From Cyclina sinensis (Eukaryota > Mollusca > Bivalvia > Venerida > Veneridae), in assembly GCA_012932295.1 (NCBI GenBank), contig JAAONU010000001.1, positions 5,355,104-5,419,103 on the forward strand: a stretch of 64,000 bases of DNA, in the 5' to 3' direction. The notes beneath the pieces were generated by a model. That model was not told the origin of the DNA and did no database searches. It saw only the letters and a program-made list of their open reading frames with translations. The position numbers and the translations under genes are program-made. Shown here in pieces: positions 9,641 to 22,046 of the stretch; position 1 is the first letter of the stretch, and every line of letters begins with the position of its first letter.

Positions 9641-12110
9641 ATATTCCACGTGATTTTTTAGTATTTTTCATACCAAGAAATTAAAACATTTTAACTTGTT
9701 TACACTATCTTGTTTACAGTAGCTTGTTTACACTCACTTGTTTACACTAACTTGTTTGCACTCACTTGCTTTCATTCATTTGTTTTTCCTATTACTTTTA
9801 ACTGTATAGCACATAACTGCGATATCACATTTTTACTCTTTTCGAAAAAAGGCCAATTTCAAACTTACGATTTCAGCATAGAATAAATGGATATAAAATC
9901 ATAACGATAAAGCAACCTTTGAAAAACACCGTGGTAAATACGACGGCAGTCACCATAAAAAATTACAGCTACTAAACGTGCAAACTAAGTATGTTGAAAT
10001 TGTTGAGTGCACATAAAAAATCAACTTCAACGGGTTTTTGGTCGGGTTAGTGTGAAGGCTCTTCTTTGTAAATTAAAAAGTCCAAACGTCAAGGTTCGTG
10101 CACACGCATCCGTTGTACCGTTTTATGTCTTTCCGATATGTTTGACCTAGATTCTAATATAAAAAATCATAAACAAACTCTTGTTTGGACAAGCACTTGA
10201 AGTATGCTGAGTATTATTATGACCGACAGAAAATCTTTTGTTTTTCTCACAAATTATATTTTAACAGTTCATATTTCTAACATTTTATTTAATTTCAGAA
10301 ATCTGCATAGAGCGTAGGAAAAATGATTTTCGAGTGTCAACAAAAACGATAGATTTCGACGAGACAGCAGAGGATTTTTCATGTTTAAGGAATAGGTATT
10401 ATTAGTTCAAATTTCCTTCCTAGGTAAGGTTATAAGTCGTGAAATCATGGCATGTGAAGCGTTACGATATTCAATGTTTATGAATATACATATATATATA
10501 TGTTTTGATAGATTTTAATACTGTCTTTTGTGTACAGTAAATTTATATTTGCATTTTATAATTTTCATTTCTATTTCAGTAACGCCCATAATGCAGTTAT
10601 AGAATATAAATATAAAGTGTTCATGATTCAATAGTAGCGAATCCAATTTAAAAACAAATAGATTTTTAATACCGAAATGAAAAATATACACAGGTCAAAC
10701 AATGGGTAGTAGTTCACGACAGTTCTGTGAAGTGAAGTCCTCGGGTTTTGTAAGTCTTGACACTTAACACATTTCCGTGGGTGCAATATAAATTCTCCAC
10801 TAACCTCTTTCAACAAAAACACTTGAATGTAATACGGCTAAACCAGTATGCTTTTTATAATTGTGTAAATCTTGTTTAAACAGTATTTATTTCAAATGAT
10901 ACATGTATGTTGTGATATAACATAGAAATCAAATACATATATCTTTGAGAGGATGAGAAAACAAGCTATCAAATGATAGCTTATATTAGTTCTCCTCCCC
11001 AAAGTCATGATGAAAGCATTATGGTGAAGATCAATCATTAATAACAATACATTATGAGTCTTATCTGAAATAATGAAAAACATGTTTATGGCAGTATCAG
11101 AACAAATTGCATTTTTCTGCTTTGATTGCCTTCAAGAAGACTGCGTATGCTATAAAATCAGTCCAAAAAGTATTTTTGAGGAGTAAAGAGAAATAATTGA
11201 AGTGCTATAGAATTAGACCAGCAAATATTCTCTTTTTTCTCAAAATAACAATTTTATCGACACTTTTCAAGTATTCAGAGGAATTACAAGGTCAGCAGAA
11301 AAAAGTGCTTTTACTGTTTGCTTAAATATTGACAAAAATATTGTCGGATTTCCAACGCTCTGATTTATCTAAACTTCTGAAAAACCTGAACTTTCTTATA
11401 ACATTTATAGAACAAACTACTTTTAATGCATATTTGCCCAACTCTCCATAGATGAAATTTTATATATTCACTAAACTATGAATCTTTTAATGCTATAAAT
11501 TCGTTTAGTACAAAAATAGAGAGCATACGTACATAAACAAAAGTAAATTGCATATTAATAACATTACCACGTTATTTAAATAGATTGCTGTGTGTTAAGT
11601 ATAAGATATATTTTCACTTGCAGCATGGTAAGGGGAATAAGAATACCTTTTTCGACTTGTTACAGTTGGCTGTTATCTCCCTTCTTGCTTAAATTAGTCC
11701 AATGTAGTACTGTGATTGAGCTCCTGAACAAAATGAACAATACAAAGGGGTTATATCGTGTTCATTGAACCCCGTTCCTTCACTAAGATTAACAACTACT
11801 AGACTTGTTCGACTGTAGGCAGAAAATTCAAGATGTCTGTCAATTTACATTCAGGTTCTTTAATTAACCTGCTATAAAAACAAACAATATTTGCTGGAAT
11901 TCTCCGGTCTTTAGTCGTGTGTGTTAGTTTATGCAAAATCTTATCTTATGCTTTATCCGGACAGCGAGTAAATTGTTGGAAAGGAAATGAAAGTAAAACT
12001 GAAATTTCTAGCTGGTTCTTGTGTCGCTGACGTAGCAGACATGCACGGAGTGATTAGTTTTTCCGTCGTTACTGAGGGGTCGTCAATCGTGACGAGGGTG
12101 AAGAAAATTT
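9640..12110. repeat. Upstream part of segmental duplication copy 1, non-coding
   Basis: No gene seen. From the pseudogene to about 10640 this DNA matches 20243-22450 in direct orientation, with the solo LTR in the second copy excluded. Its continuation (about 10440-12110) matches, in inverted orientation, the two blocks 22560-23485 and 26880-27545. Landmarks shared with the inverted blocks are GTCGAACAAGTCTAGTAGTT and TAGCATACTGGTTTAGC-like stretches. Confidence 0.75.
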
Positions 12111-13457
12111 AGAAACAAAAAAGTTAAGAAAGTCATTTTGTGCGCATGAACAAACATTTGTCAGGTCATTGCCATTCTAACTTGACCGATATGCTATTTT
12201 CACTAACATTATCAGCATTGGTGAGGATCAGATTAGAACTCTTTGACTTAGAGAGCGGCCATGGCTGATCTGAAAAATTTGGAAAGTTATGGGCCATAAC
12301 ACTACATCTCTTAGAGAGATTTAACTTGTTATCGAACTTGGCAGAGATAAAATGCACACAAATATTAACACCGAGTTACATGAATACTCAATAAACATAG
12401 TCGACTTAGAGAACTGACAACCTGTAAACTCAATCAAAATGCCCGCCATTTCGCCTTAGGTGTTCCAAAAATACATTCCGTCCTTTGACGGGCGTATAAA
12501 AAGATTTATTTTATATCTTTTTCTATTAAGATTTTCTCCAGTTATTGATAACTTTGCAATACCATATTGATCCTTAAATAAATTCACCGATTTTAGACTA
12601 ACCTCTAATGAATGGTGTTAATGCTGCAATAAGCTGTAAGACTATTACTCTTTGTTGACATGGCAGTTATCTGGTTCTCAACATGTAGCATGTAGTATGC
12701 TTCCGAGCAGTATAAAAGGTACACAAAAATTCAGTTCAATTGAGTTGAATGAACAAGATGTTTTCTATTATAAAAATGATAGCAGGATAGGTTGAATATA
12801 TACAACTAACTCGAGCTGATATAGTGACATTAAAATGAGGGATTAGTTTTGCATTTTGAAAAATAGAACGTATCCTCGCATACTCTTATGTAAAATTTCG
12901 TTTCGTTATGCTGAAATATAATGTTCTAATAATCTATAGAGGAAAGTTTCACTTGCAAGCCTATCGTTACTTTGCAAAAATAGGAAATGGTCAAACAAAA
13001 ATGCAAAGAAACATACTGAAGTATGTTGCATCAAGAAAACATTATAGTGGTAGAATACAATAACGATTAATACTGTTTTGTTTTGTTTTTCAAACAAAAC
13101 ATGTGAAAAGATTATACAGTTACAAGTTTAAGTATTAAATAATAGAAACAGTTTTCGTAACCAAACTATTTCAGTTTATTTCTCTTACCCCGTATGTGAG
13201 GGAAGTGGAAAATAATTTTACATGCTCTGTAATGTAACTGTTAATGTAATTGAACATTAAAAAGTAGACACAACAGCATCTTAAAATTATTAATATTAGC
13301 ATTGTTTTATTGAGATTGTTATTCGTAAACATAAGGCAGAACGATAGAAACAGACATGATTTTCTTTTCTTTTTTTTCCATGAGCAGGAAAAGGCAACAT
13401 GCCTTATACCCAACTCCTTATACCCAAAGTGTAATAGAATTAATGATCTTATCACCA

Positions 13458-13577
13458 CACTTTGGTGAAGAATGGTGCAAAACTCAACACTTTGGTGAAG
13501 AATGGTGCAAAACTCAACACTTTGGTGAAGAATGGTGCAAAACTCAACACTTTGGTGAAGAATGGTGCAAAACTCAA
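13458..13577 (+). repeat. 30-bp tandem repeat, 4 identical copies
   Basis: Four perfect copies of a unit beginning CACTTTGGTGAAGAATGG and ending CAAAACTCAA. Because the unit is a multiple of three, all frames stay open and give repetitive ORFs on both strands, which are artefacts of the repeat. Confidence 0.95.
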
Positions 13578-13787
13578 CTATTACAATAAGCACGTATTAA
13601 ATGTAAGGATGTGGAAGTTTAGTATGTACGATGTAGCACAGTGTTCATTACTTCTGTTTGTATAATACAAATCCATTCAAAAAAAGAAGCCCTTAGTTTT
13701 CTAATTCCTAAAAATCGAGGTCTCAAACTTCGGATTCAGCATAGACTAAAGAGGCAAAAATAAGTATAACACTGGTAACATTTGTTA

Positions 13788-14303
13788 AGAGTTCCAGAGC
13801 AGAGAATCAACCTGCTGCTAAATTATTTACAGAGTTCCGGAGCAGAGAATCAACCTGCTGCTAAATTATTTACAGAGTTCCGGAGCAGAGAATCAACCTG
13901 CTGCTAAATCATTTACAGAGTTCCGGAGCAGAGAATCAACCTGCTGCTAAATCATTTACAGAGTTCCGGAGCAGAGAATCAACCTGCTGCTAAATCATTT
14001 ACAGAGTTCCGGAGCAGAGAATCAACCTGCTGCTAAATCATTTACAGAGTTCCAGAGCAGAGAATCAACCTGCTGCTAAATTATTTACAGAGTTCCAGAG
14101 CAGAGAATCAACCTGCTGCTAAATCATTTACAGAGTTCCGGAGCAGAGAATCAACCTGCTGCTAAATCATTTACAGAGTTCCAGAGCAGAGAATCAACCT
14201 GCTGCTAAATCATTTACAGAGTTCCGGAGCAGAGAATCAACCTGCTGCTAAATCATTTACAGAGTTCCAGAGCAGAGAATCAACCTGCTGCTAAATTATT
14301 TAC
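13788..14303 (+). repeat. 43-bp minisatellite, exactly 12 copies
   Basis: The unit starts AGAGTTCCRGAGCAGAGAAT and ends AAATYATTTAC. The span of 516 bp is exactly 12 x 43. Only two positions vary: CCGG/CCAG, and AAATTA/AAATCA. The first and last copies share the CCAG/TTA type. Near-identity implies recent homogenisation or expansion. Confidence 0.95.
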
Positions 14304-14469
14304 AACCTTCTGCAATGAAGAAACGTATAAAACAGTAAAACCACTCACATTTCAATATCATTATGACAGAAAAATATATTGAAACTTAAATGCATTATCT
14401 AAAATAGAAAGTCAGCATTAATGTAAATGTCATATTGATATCTGTTTTATTCGGAAACAGACACTCGCT

Positions 14470-14476
14470 ACATACA

Positions 14477-14508
<32 letters not shown>
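14470..14508 (+). repeat. (CATA)n microsatellite
   Basis: About nine CATA/TACA units in a row. Confidence 0.9.
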
Positions 14509-14509
14509 A

Positions 14510-16320
14510 ATATACTTGTCCTCTAGGTTTATGCGTTCATCCTGTTTTGAAGTTGTCTTTAAATTCTTTATGTTAATTTTTTTCCGTATATATATCTTAT
14601 ATCATAAACTCAAAACTTCATAGAATATTAGAATACCCATTACCTCCCCACTTCTTTAGATGTCTGGCTTATTTTACAGTCGCTGCACTGATAAATTCTT
14701 ACGTGTTTAATACCCTTGGACTTTTTTTATCGAAGTCACTGTTTTCAAGCAGCACGAAAACCGTTCGTGAATATGAATATAAATATGTCAGAAAACATTG
14801 CAAGTAGTCCTAAGTGAGGGGGAAAACTGTTGAGAGGACTTTGACTCCAGTTTTGCCTTCACCAGCTACTGACTTCATAAAAGGATATCATGTTGAATAT
14901 TTATGAGGGCCATGAAAACACTGGGGTTGCACATTTATATAACGATTTATTTCAATCGCTTTAGGTAAATGGTTCATCATTTACCGATAAAAATAAAACT
15001 TTTGTGTTAATGTATGTCTAGTGCCCAATGGAATATTATCAGTCAATATTACAATAAATATAGAAAAAAGTATCAAATGAACTTTTACAAGACTGTAATC
15101 TACAAGACATTTTGTGTTTTGTGTTTTCTCTCCTGCGATACAAGATGGATTCACAGGTTAAAGTTGCGCCGAAGGTAAAACGAAATATCGCTTATATGAA
15201 AGAAACCGTTGCTGCTTATATTTTGCAGAGAACATGTAAAACAAATCCGAACACATTTTATTGTATTGCGAAATTGTCACACACATGTGCGTAATCATCG
15301 ACATTGACCGTACGGCCTTCTCTCACAAGATAGACCAGCATCACCTAAGTCTGCCCATGACAAAGATTGACTTTTACTTTCACGCCTCACTTCTGGACCT
15401 TGCTTTCTTTGTTGAATATGTACTTGGTGCGTTGCCGCCCGGTTTCTGGGTCATTTGAAGCCATGTCTCGTCAGCTGTAATGGTGCGGCATAAAAGTCAA
15501 CTTATTATGTTCTGCAATTTTCAAACGTATAATAAAGTACGCTGATCACAACATTCTGCATTATTTCTCATCGTTTTCTTTTTTAGCAGGTTAGGGACCC
15601 ACCGAGCACTTACCTTAACAAACTTGACAAACACATCGTACAAAATTATCGTATATGATGTTAATATTAATATTCCAAGTCACATTCATCATCTCATTCA
15701 TGCGATCCTTATGAGATGCTTACACGACGAGTAACGGCTTGCTCTTTGTCGTCTTCAGTACAATTTTTACAGGTTTCTTTTTCCGCAGGCGTATCCGATG
15801 CCCGTATCCTTATAGAGGATCTTTTGATGTTAATTTTTCTAGACCTACGTAAAACTTTATGACACTCCGCAATTCCAAGTCAACTGCATTTAATACAAAG
15901 GCGGGGGGGGGGGGGGGGGAAGTAGTACGGCACAGTGAAAATTATCTAAATTCCACTAGTGGTTTATCGGAATATTATCTATATTTATCTTTTATTGAAG
16001 ACAAAACAAGAATATATAATATACATGTGCAGGTTTAAGACAATGCAACGTTTGAATATATATATAATCGAAAACTAACAAGCCATCAAGCTAGTTACAG
16101 TAATCATAATAAGGCTAAGTCAACGCTGAACTAAGTGAAACAATTAAGATTAATCATATTCAACGACATGTACATACATTTAATGTGAGAACAAAAAGTA
16201 TAAAATAAAAAAAAATCATAAAACTTTATCATCAAAACATCAGTTGTTCCGTTTTATCAAATAATATTGAAGACTGATGGTTACAGACAAGAATAATGGA
16301 CTTAACGTTTGGAACAAATT
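14510..16320. other. No gene recognised
   Basis: AT-rich DNA with a G homopolymer at about 15902-15919. Open frames near 15112-15458 have no recognisable domain or splice context. Confidence 0.4.
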
Positions 16321-16324
16321 CTTT

Positions 16325-16700
16325 ATAACATAAAATGGGATTTAAAAGTAGAACTTTTTGTACATTTTGTCAAAGTGAAGAAGAAATAATGTCTCATCTT
16401 TTCTGGGATTGTTGGAATGTCAAATCTATTCTTCAGTTTTTAAAACACGAACTAGCAGATTTAGGTTTAAATTTGAAATAAGTAAAATATCAATTTTATT
16501 AGGATTTAAAAAAGAAGAAACGATGTTGAATACTCTGCTACTTGAGTTATAAAGATATAGTCTTCAACAAGGAAATGTACCATCAACCAAGTATAACGTT
16601 TTGGTAAAAAACAAATTAATTGACCTTACTTATCAGTCGATCTCTACTAGTGAAATATGTTGTACAAGCGGCAGTATACATGTTTGGGTTTCCATTAAAG
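16325..16700 (+). pseudogene. Non-LTR retrotransposon remnant (C-terminal zinc-knuckle region)
   Basis: Translation from the ATG near 16335 gives GFKSRTFCTFCQSEEEIMSH followed by LFWDCW. This is a C-x2-C-x9-H-x4-C-like knuckle, and HLFWDCW is typical of the C-terminus of non-LTR reverse-transcriptase proteins. Frameshifts follow, and the stretch after them again looks like RT tail sequence (ELKRYSLQQG-like). The rest of the element is absent. It is a short dead fragment. Confidence 0.65.
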
Positions 16701-17230
16701 AAAGGTAAATAATGTTAACACAAACTCCAGTATCGGAGAGTCTTAGATTAATTTTCTAGTAGTAGTCTAAGTAACAATATAAATGACTGGCTAATTAGTG
16801 AAATATAATACATCCAAGAATTCTATGCAACATAAATCAAATGGCAGTAAAGTCAAATGACTTGCATTGGATTAAGTTGCGTTCATTGTAAGCTTCCGAA
16901 CTGTGCGAAACGTTGCAACATAGTCAAGAAATGCTTTATAGATAATTTACTTTTAAATGTATGTACAGTAAACTCATTTCAATGCATCTGCCCAAAGCGC
17001 ACAGATTATAGCCGGTTTTTGCTAGGAGAAAGGAATTTCCCCACCCGCACTTCCCAGCTTACTTAAAGTATGTGTGATAATCACCCTGGTCTACAATACT
17101 GTTATCAAGTAGATGGTCTTTGCATATCTAATTAGATTTTAATTTTTTTCTATCACTGAATCAGTATCACTGACATTACTTTGTGAACACCAATCGTACT
17201 TGCAAGTACCAGATTTATTGTCATGAAACA

Positions 17231-17440
17231 GGTAACACAGTGCACATTTATCATCCTGTTGGTAACTCAGTGCACATTTATCATCCTGTTGGTAACACAG
17301 TGCACATTTATCATCCTGTTGGTAACTCAGTGCACATTTATCATCCTGTTGGTAACTCAGTGCACATTTATCATCCTGTTGGTAACTCAGTGCACATTTA
17401 TCATCCTGTTGGTAACTCAGTGCACATTTATCATCCTGTT
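17231..17440 (+). repeat. 30-bp tandem repeat, 7 copies
   Basis: Units start GGTAACWCAGTGCACATTTA and end TCATCCTGTT, exactly 7 x 30 bp, differing only at one base (ACAC in copies 1 and 3, ACTC in the rest). The frames open over it (HIYHPVGNSV and similar) are by-products of a unit length divisible by three. Confidence 0.95.
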
Positions 17441-17533
17441 GAGTAACTTCGTTTAACTATGCAATGATATCACTGACCCATTTCAATTCCAAAAATCTCA
17501 ATTTTGATTTTCATTCTTATTTTGTCTGCTTAT

Positions 17534-17555
17534 TTGTCTGTCTGTCTGTCTGTCA
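17534..17555 (+). repeat. (GTCT)n microsatellite
   Basis: Short run of about five GTCT units. Confidence 0.8.
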
Positions 17556-17559
17556 ATGT

Positions 17560-19190
17560 AAGGTCTATTTTGATGACTTGTCTCAAACCTGAAATAAACG
17601 CATGAAAAGCTCAGCACTGTTAATTTTCATTGGTACTTAAATGAACGTTAAGAGCTGGGGAGGAGCCTATGTATTTATTGGTATGTGTCTTGTAGTTTTT
17701 GTATCGAGAGTTCGATCCTTCATCTTCAACTAACAGCACTATGTATTTTTCAGATGGAAACCAGCAACTTAGACCCAAGTATCGAAAGTGTACATTTCCT
17801 TTTAATCTCATAACAAAAGATTTTACACACAAATATAGCCATGAATTATTTTATATGCTTGTTTGTTGTTGTAGTTTTAACGTCAACAGCAAATTGAATC
17901 CATGGTATACATACAGTGTGATTATGTCTGCGACTGCTGAAGTTCGATAATTTACAATACATCATACATCTCTCTCTTTGAACAACATCCATTAAAATAA
18001 CCGTAGCGAAAGGCATGTATACAATATATGTGAACCAAATATTTTCAGTCAACTAGGTCAGTAATTCTCGAGTTACAACACTGTTCGTCTACATTTGAAT
18101 AAATCGCAATAGGTACATTACACTTTTGAATATTTTCATGAATAAAGGAATACGGTGAACATTTTGAAATTAATACACAGTACACACGTCTTGAGAATTA
18201 TAGGTCAAAATATACCATTGACACGTATCTTTATAAATCCGATGGAGACATAGGGAAAAGCATAAAGCAAGGAAGTACCCATTTTTAAAATATCTATGCA
18301 CAGATGCACATCAGAGCCACGCTGACACAATATGATATAAGAACAAAGGAAGATACAATATCCAAAAACTATCAGCAATCCATCATATTCAGTTTGATAT
18401 ATATAGAGAGATATGGAATGAATCTTAACCCGATTTCAAGTTGCAAGTACAAGCGGTAAACTAAATGTAAAATACATGTCTCTATATAAACTCTTGTTGT
18501 TAGACCACATGTTGGTTAGATAGCCATTAATTACAAATGCACAGTTTCTTGGTTCTCATTTTCGTTGTTTGTGGTGTCTGTTCTTTTCACTGATCATTAT
18601 ACAAATATATCTATGTTTATTCCTCTGTATATTTTGGCTGTGTTTTGAGTCTGTTTTCTGACTTTGGATTTTCCTGATATGCATTTTTCACTTCTAGTGT
18701 CTTTATCCTTTTATTATTTTTGAACATGTGCTCTTTTTACATTACCAATTATTGTTCTATTTATAGATAATTAGCAAGTATATCACTGGACTTTATCTGA
18801 TATTTAATCGATTTATGCCAAAAGATATAGTTTCAAAACCATTGTCGGTAGTCGTTCACTAACAGGTGACCGGTTTCCAAAGATAACCCTGGAGTCACTA
18901 TACTGTCTGTGACACTTTCGTGAAATAAATGAACTATTTATTTCAAAGACTTTTGCCAAGTTCCAGGAGGAAATGCAGAACAAACGAATAGAAACAAAAC
19001 AAAATAATGTAAAATTGTACTGCTGATTTTTATGCGAAAACAAATGTAATGTCTACATGTAATTACTGGAATTATATGTAAAAATGATTGAATACTTTTG
19101 TAATGTAGATAATGTTAATCTATCTTGATTAATCAACAATTAAATGAGACAGAAAGAATAACATTTGGGGAAAAATACTAAAATTAAATT
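17560..19190. other. No gene recognised
   Basis: AT-rich sequence downstream of the galactosyltransferase gene (which reads leftward). It could include that gene's 3' UTR. No conserved protein segment was found. Confidence 0.4.
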
Positions 19191-19192
19191 AG

Positions 19193-20242
19193 TCAGAATG
19201 TTATGCATCCTGTATGAAAAATGTAAGGTATGCTTAGAAATATAATAAATGGAACCGTCAAAATAAACCATGTTGACAAAGGTTTTTCACAACTACTGCC
19301 ATTTGTTTGTTTACATTCTGAGGTCCAAATTGTGTAATGCATTTCAGGAGTGATATGATGAGCTGTGAACAATTGTTTTCCTTTGTATACACACGGGTCA
19401 TTGTTTGGAACTTCTGCCTTGAATCCTTTGACATCCCGAACATACCCGTTTATTTTTCTAAGACACATACCTAAAAACACGTCCTCTAAATACAGGAAAG
19501 GTACAGACTGATAAACATTGTATATTTCCTTGACAGTTTGTACATTCATAAGGTATCCTGTTCCCGAACAAAATCCTGGGTACTTTTCTGCCGGGTACTC
19601 GGTTTTTGAAACGTACCATTTTGACTTAATGTTTCTTAGTGGTTTAGATGAATATTCACATGAGCCAACAATGTTTTTCTGTAAGTGTCTGCCAGAGTGA
19701 TTCAAGTAACTAAGAACATTTGGAACGTTTACGAAGACATCGTCATCGGTTTTAAGGACAAACTTGGCCGAAGGACAATATTGGACAATCCACTGTAATC
19801 CCGTGATTGTTTTATAGGTTAAATTCATATAGGAGTCCATAAAATCTTCTTTCAATATGTCTTTGTAAACTGTGTTTTCTTTCACGATATTTTCGTGGTC
19901 TGACACGTTTGCTGTCTTACCAAGCAAAAATGCATAACGAACGTTTGCTGTATTATTTTGGGCGTATGTTAACCATGTATTCCTAATGGCCTTACGTTTT
20001 TCATAATTCCTGTGTTCTGTGAAAATAAAGATCACCAGTTCTATTGTTTTGTTTGGTTCTGCTGCATTACAGATATCTTTATTGTTAATCAAAAAGTTAA
20101 AATCGTATGTAAAACACTGGGTGCACGCGGTTATCAAAGAATGATACTGATTTGAATATACAAGAAATATTATAACATATCCAACCATGCATGTTAGCAG
20201 CGACAAACCCGCAACATAGGTGTATGTTTTTCTGATTTCCAT
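19193..20242 (-). CDS. Beta-1,3-galactosyltransferase family (GT31) type II membrane enzyme
   Basis: An intronless gene of 349 residues starting at the ATG at 20240-20242. The frame extends 26 codons upstream but only from a GTG, and the broken paralogue also has this Met. A short cytoplasmic tail precedes a membrane anchor at residues 9-29, as in Golgi type II enzymes. GT31 landmarks appear in order: RKAIRNTW (83-90), YAFLLG (103-108), DILKEDFMDSYMNLTYKT (128-145), the metal-binding KTDDDVFVN (164-172, DxD motif), PGFCSGTGY (222-230) and LEDVFLG (252-258). Such enzymes transfer Gal or GlcNAc from UDP-sugars in beta-1,3 linkage to glycans; donor and acceptor cannot be told from the sequence. 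Several N-glycosylation sites are present (NKT, NVS, NLT, NHS, NGS). Unusually, the last 27 residues are strongly hydrophobic, like a second membrane segment. The upstream DNA is part of a segmental duplication. Confidence 0.9.
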   Translation of the reverse strand: MEIRKTYTYVAGLSLLTCMVGYVIIFLVYSNQYHSLITACTQCFTYDFNFLINNKDICNAAEPNKTIELVIFIFTEHRNYEKRKAIRNTWLTYAQNNTANVRYAFLLGKTANVSDHENIVKENTVYKDILKEDFMDSYMNLTYKTITGLQWIVQYCPSAKFVLKTDDDVFVNVPNVLSYLNHSGRHLQKNIVGSCEYSSKPLRNIKSKWYVSKTEYPAEKYPGFCSGTGYLMNVQTVKEIYNVYQSVPFLYLEDVFLGMCLRKINGYVRDVKGFKAEVPNNDPCVYKGKQLFTAHHITPEMHYTIWTSECKQTNGSSCEKPLSTWFILTVPFIIFLSIPYIFHTGCITF

Positions 20243-20851
20243 GTCACAATCTGACGATTTTATATTCCACGTGATTATGAATATTTTCCTAACAAAACAA
20301 TTCAAACACTTTACCCTCACTTGTTTACACTAACTTGTTTGCACTGTCTTGTTTCCACTCACTTGTTCTTCCTATTACTTTTAACTGTGTAGTTCATAGC
20401 CACGATAACACATATTTTCTCTTTTCGAAAAGATGTTAATTTCAAACTGATATCACCACAGAAGTGTAAACGATATAACAGCCTTTGAAAAATCCCGTGT
20501 TAAATACGAGGGCAGTCACCATAAAAAAGATTTAAGTTAACTAGATCTAATGTTATAATTGTCAAGTGCATATAAAAATCGATCTTAACGGAGATGACTT
20601 TGGTTGGGTAGGGTACGGGTTATTTATCGTAAATAAAAAGTCCAAACTTCAAGGCTCATGAACACGCACCCATTGTACCGTTTTATGCTTTCCGATATGT
20701 TTGACCTAGATTCTGATATAAAAAAAAATCATAAAAATACTTTTGTTGGGACAAGCTGTTGAAATATGCAGAGTATTATTCTGGTATGACCGACAGAAAA
20801 TCGTTTGTTTTGTATTTTTCCCCTCTCAAATTATATTTTTAAAGTTCATAT

Positions 20852-22041
20852 TGTAAAGCGCCTGCAATTAATTAACAACCATAAAACACAGACGGTTCAA
20901 ATCCGGCAACTCGTCTGATCTACAAGTGCGTGCCGAATCGATTCGTTTTCTTCTCGGCACTTCAATCGCCTTGAGATTAAATACATTATATAATAAAATA
21001 GCATATGTTAGATGGCAGCCCCACCCTTAGTTTTATTTAAATATCATTAAATAGCCAATCACAAACGTTGTTTAGGCTCCCTTGATCACGTGGTTCGCAG
21101 AATTAACAAATTTGAAGGCGATTCCAGGGTCAGAACTGATTCGAACTGCGAGATACACAAGTTAAATTTATTTATTTAGATCACTAGGTTAAGTAAAGTG
21201 AATAAAGTACAATTAAGTGATTATATCAGGGAGAAGAAGACGCCAATGATCAGTGAGTAATGAATTTATATTTATGGTTTTTTTTTTCCGATGTTTGTTT
21301 TTCTATTTTTTACTTTTTGCCTTCATTTTAATGCGCAATTTTCTGTCTCGAAGCTAAGACATGATATATTTTGGATGTGAGGGTAAACTTCAATCAAAGA
21401 TAATATTCTTTCCGAGTTTTATTGAACAAGTTATTCAGAGTCTGTAATTTTATGCAGAGTTTAGATAAATGAGCATTGGTTGTTGTTGTTATATGCGACC
21501 TGTTCACGTTGTATTTATGTTTAAGCTTGTAATGTTCTCTCAACGCTATGAAAATATCAAATATTGTAAAGTCGTTGACTGAAGCTGATTGTGTTTAAAG
21601 CTTAATCAAAGTAATTTGTATTATTATTACTACCGACACAATTCTCAAGAAAATAAGGCGTAGTTGTTATCTACATTTTTTGTTTCATTGCGTCTCAGTA
21701 AATGTTAATATAGAAATGCCACTGTCATTTATGTTTTAGTGAAATACTATACTTGTATACTTAGGATAAAAGGTATCATTTATAGTTCTGTGTATTGTTT
21801 AGTTATGTTTTTATAACATTTTCTTTTATTTCTAATTTGTTTTAGATAACGTTCATCTATGAAGACTTTCTAACTATATGCTTGATGAGAACTGTGAATA
21901 AACAGTGTCTGAATAAAGATATAGAAAGAATTTAGAACGCGTATGTTGACATTACTTTACTTTCAACCTGATGCATGACATCAGTAGTGTGACGTACTGG
22001 TGTAGAACTTCTACAGTTATTGAACACTGTTGAACTTTACA
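20852..22041. mobile_element. Solo LTR (1190 bp) with 5-bp target duplication
   Basis: The segment starts TGTAAAG and ends CTTTACA, the short inverted TG...CA termini of long terminal repeats. It is flanked by CATAT at 20847-20851 and 22042-22046. The paralogous DNA at 10270-10274 has a single CATAT with continuous flanking homology on both sides, so it is the empty site. A CCAAT box (near 21053) and late AATAAA motifs (near 21897 and 21913) fit an LTR carrying a promoter and polyadenylation signals. No internal retroviral genes remain, so it is a solo LTR from recombination. Family unknown. Confidence 0.85.
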
Positions 22042-22046
22042 CATAT

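Noticed and set aside
13171..13665. Overlapping repetitive ORFs on both strands
   Set aside because: They are forced open by a 30-bp tandem repeat; no other protein feature.
17183..17456. HIYHPVGNS/VTQCTFIILL repeat ORFs
   Set aside because: By-products of the 7 x 30-bp array; two frames are open at once.
21120..21920. Two-exon small gene (ATG..GTGAGT to TTTTAG..AATAAA)
   Set aside because: It lies wholly inside the solo LTR, encodes only a few codons, and is better explained as LTR promoter/poly(A) sequence.
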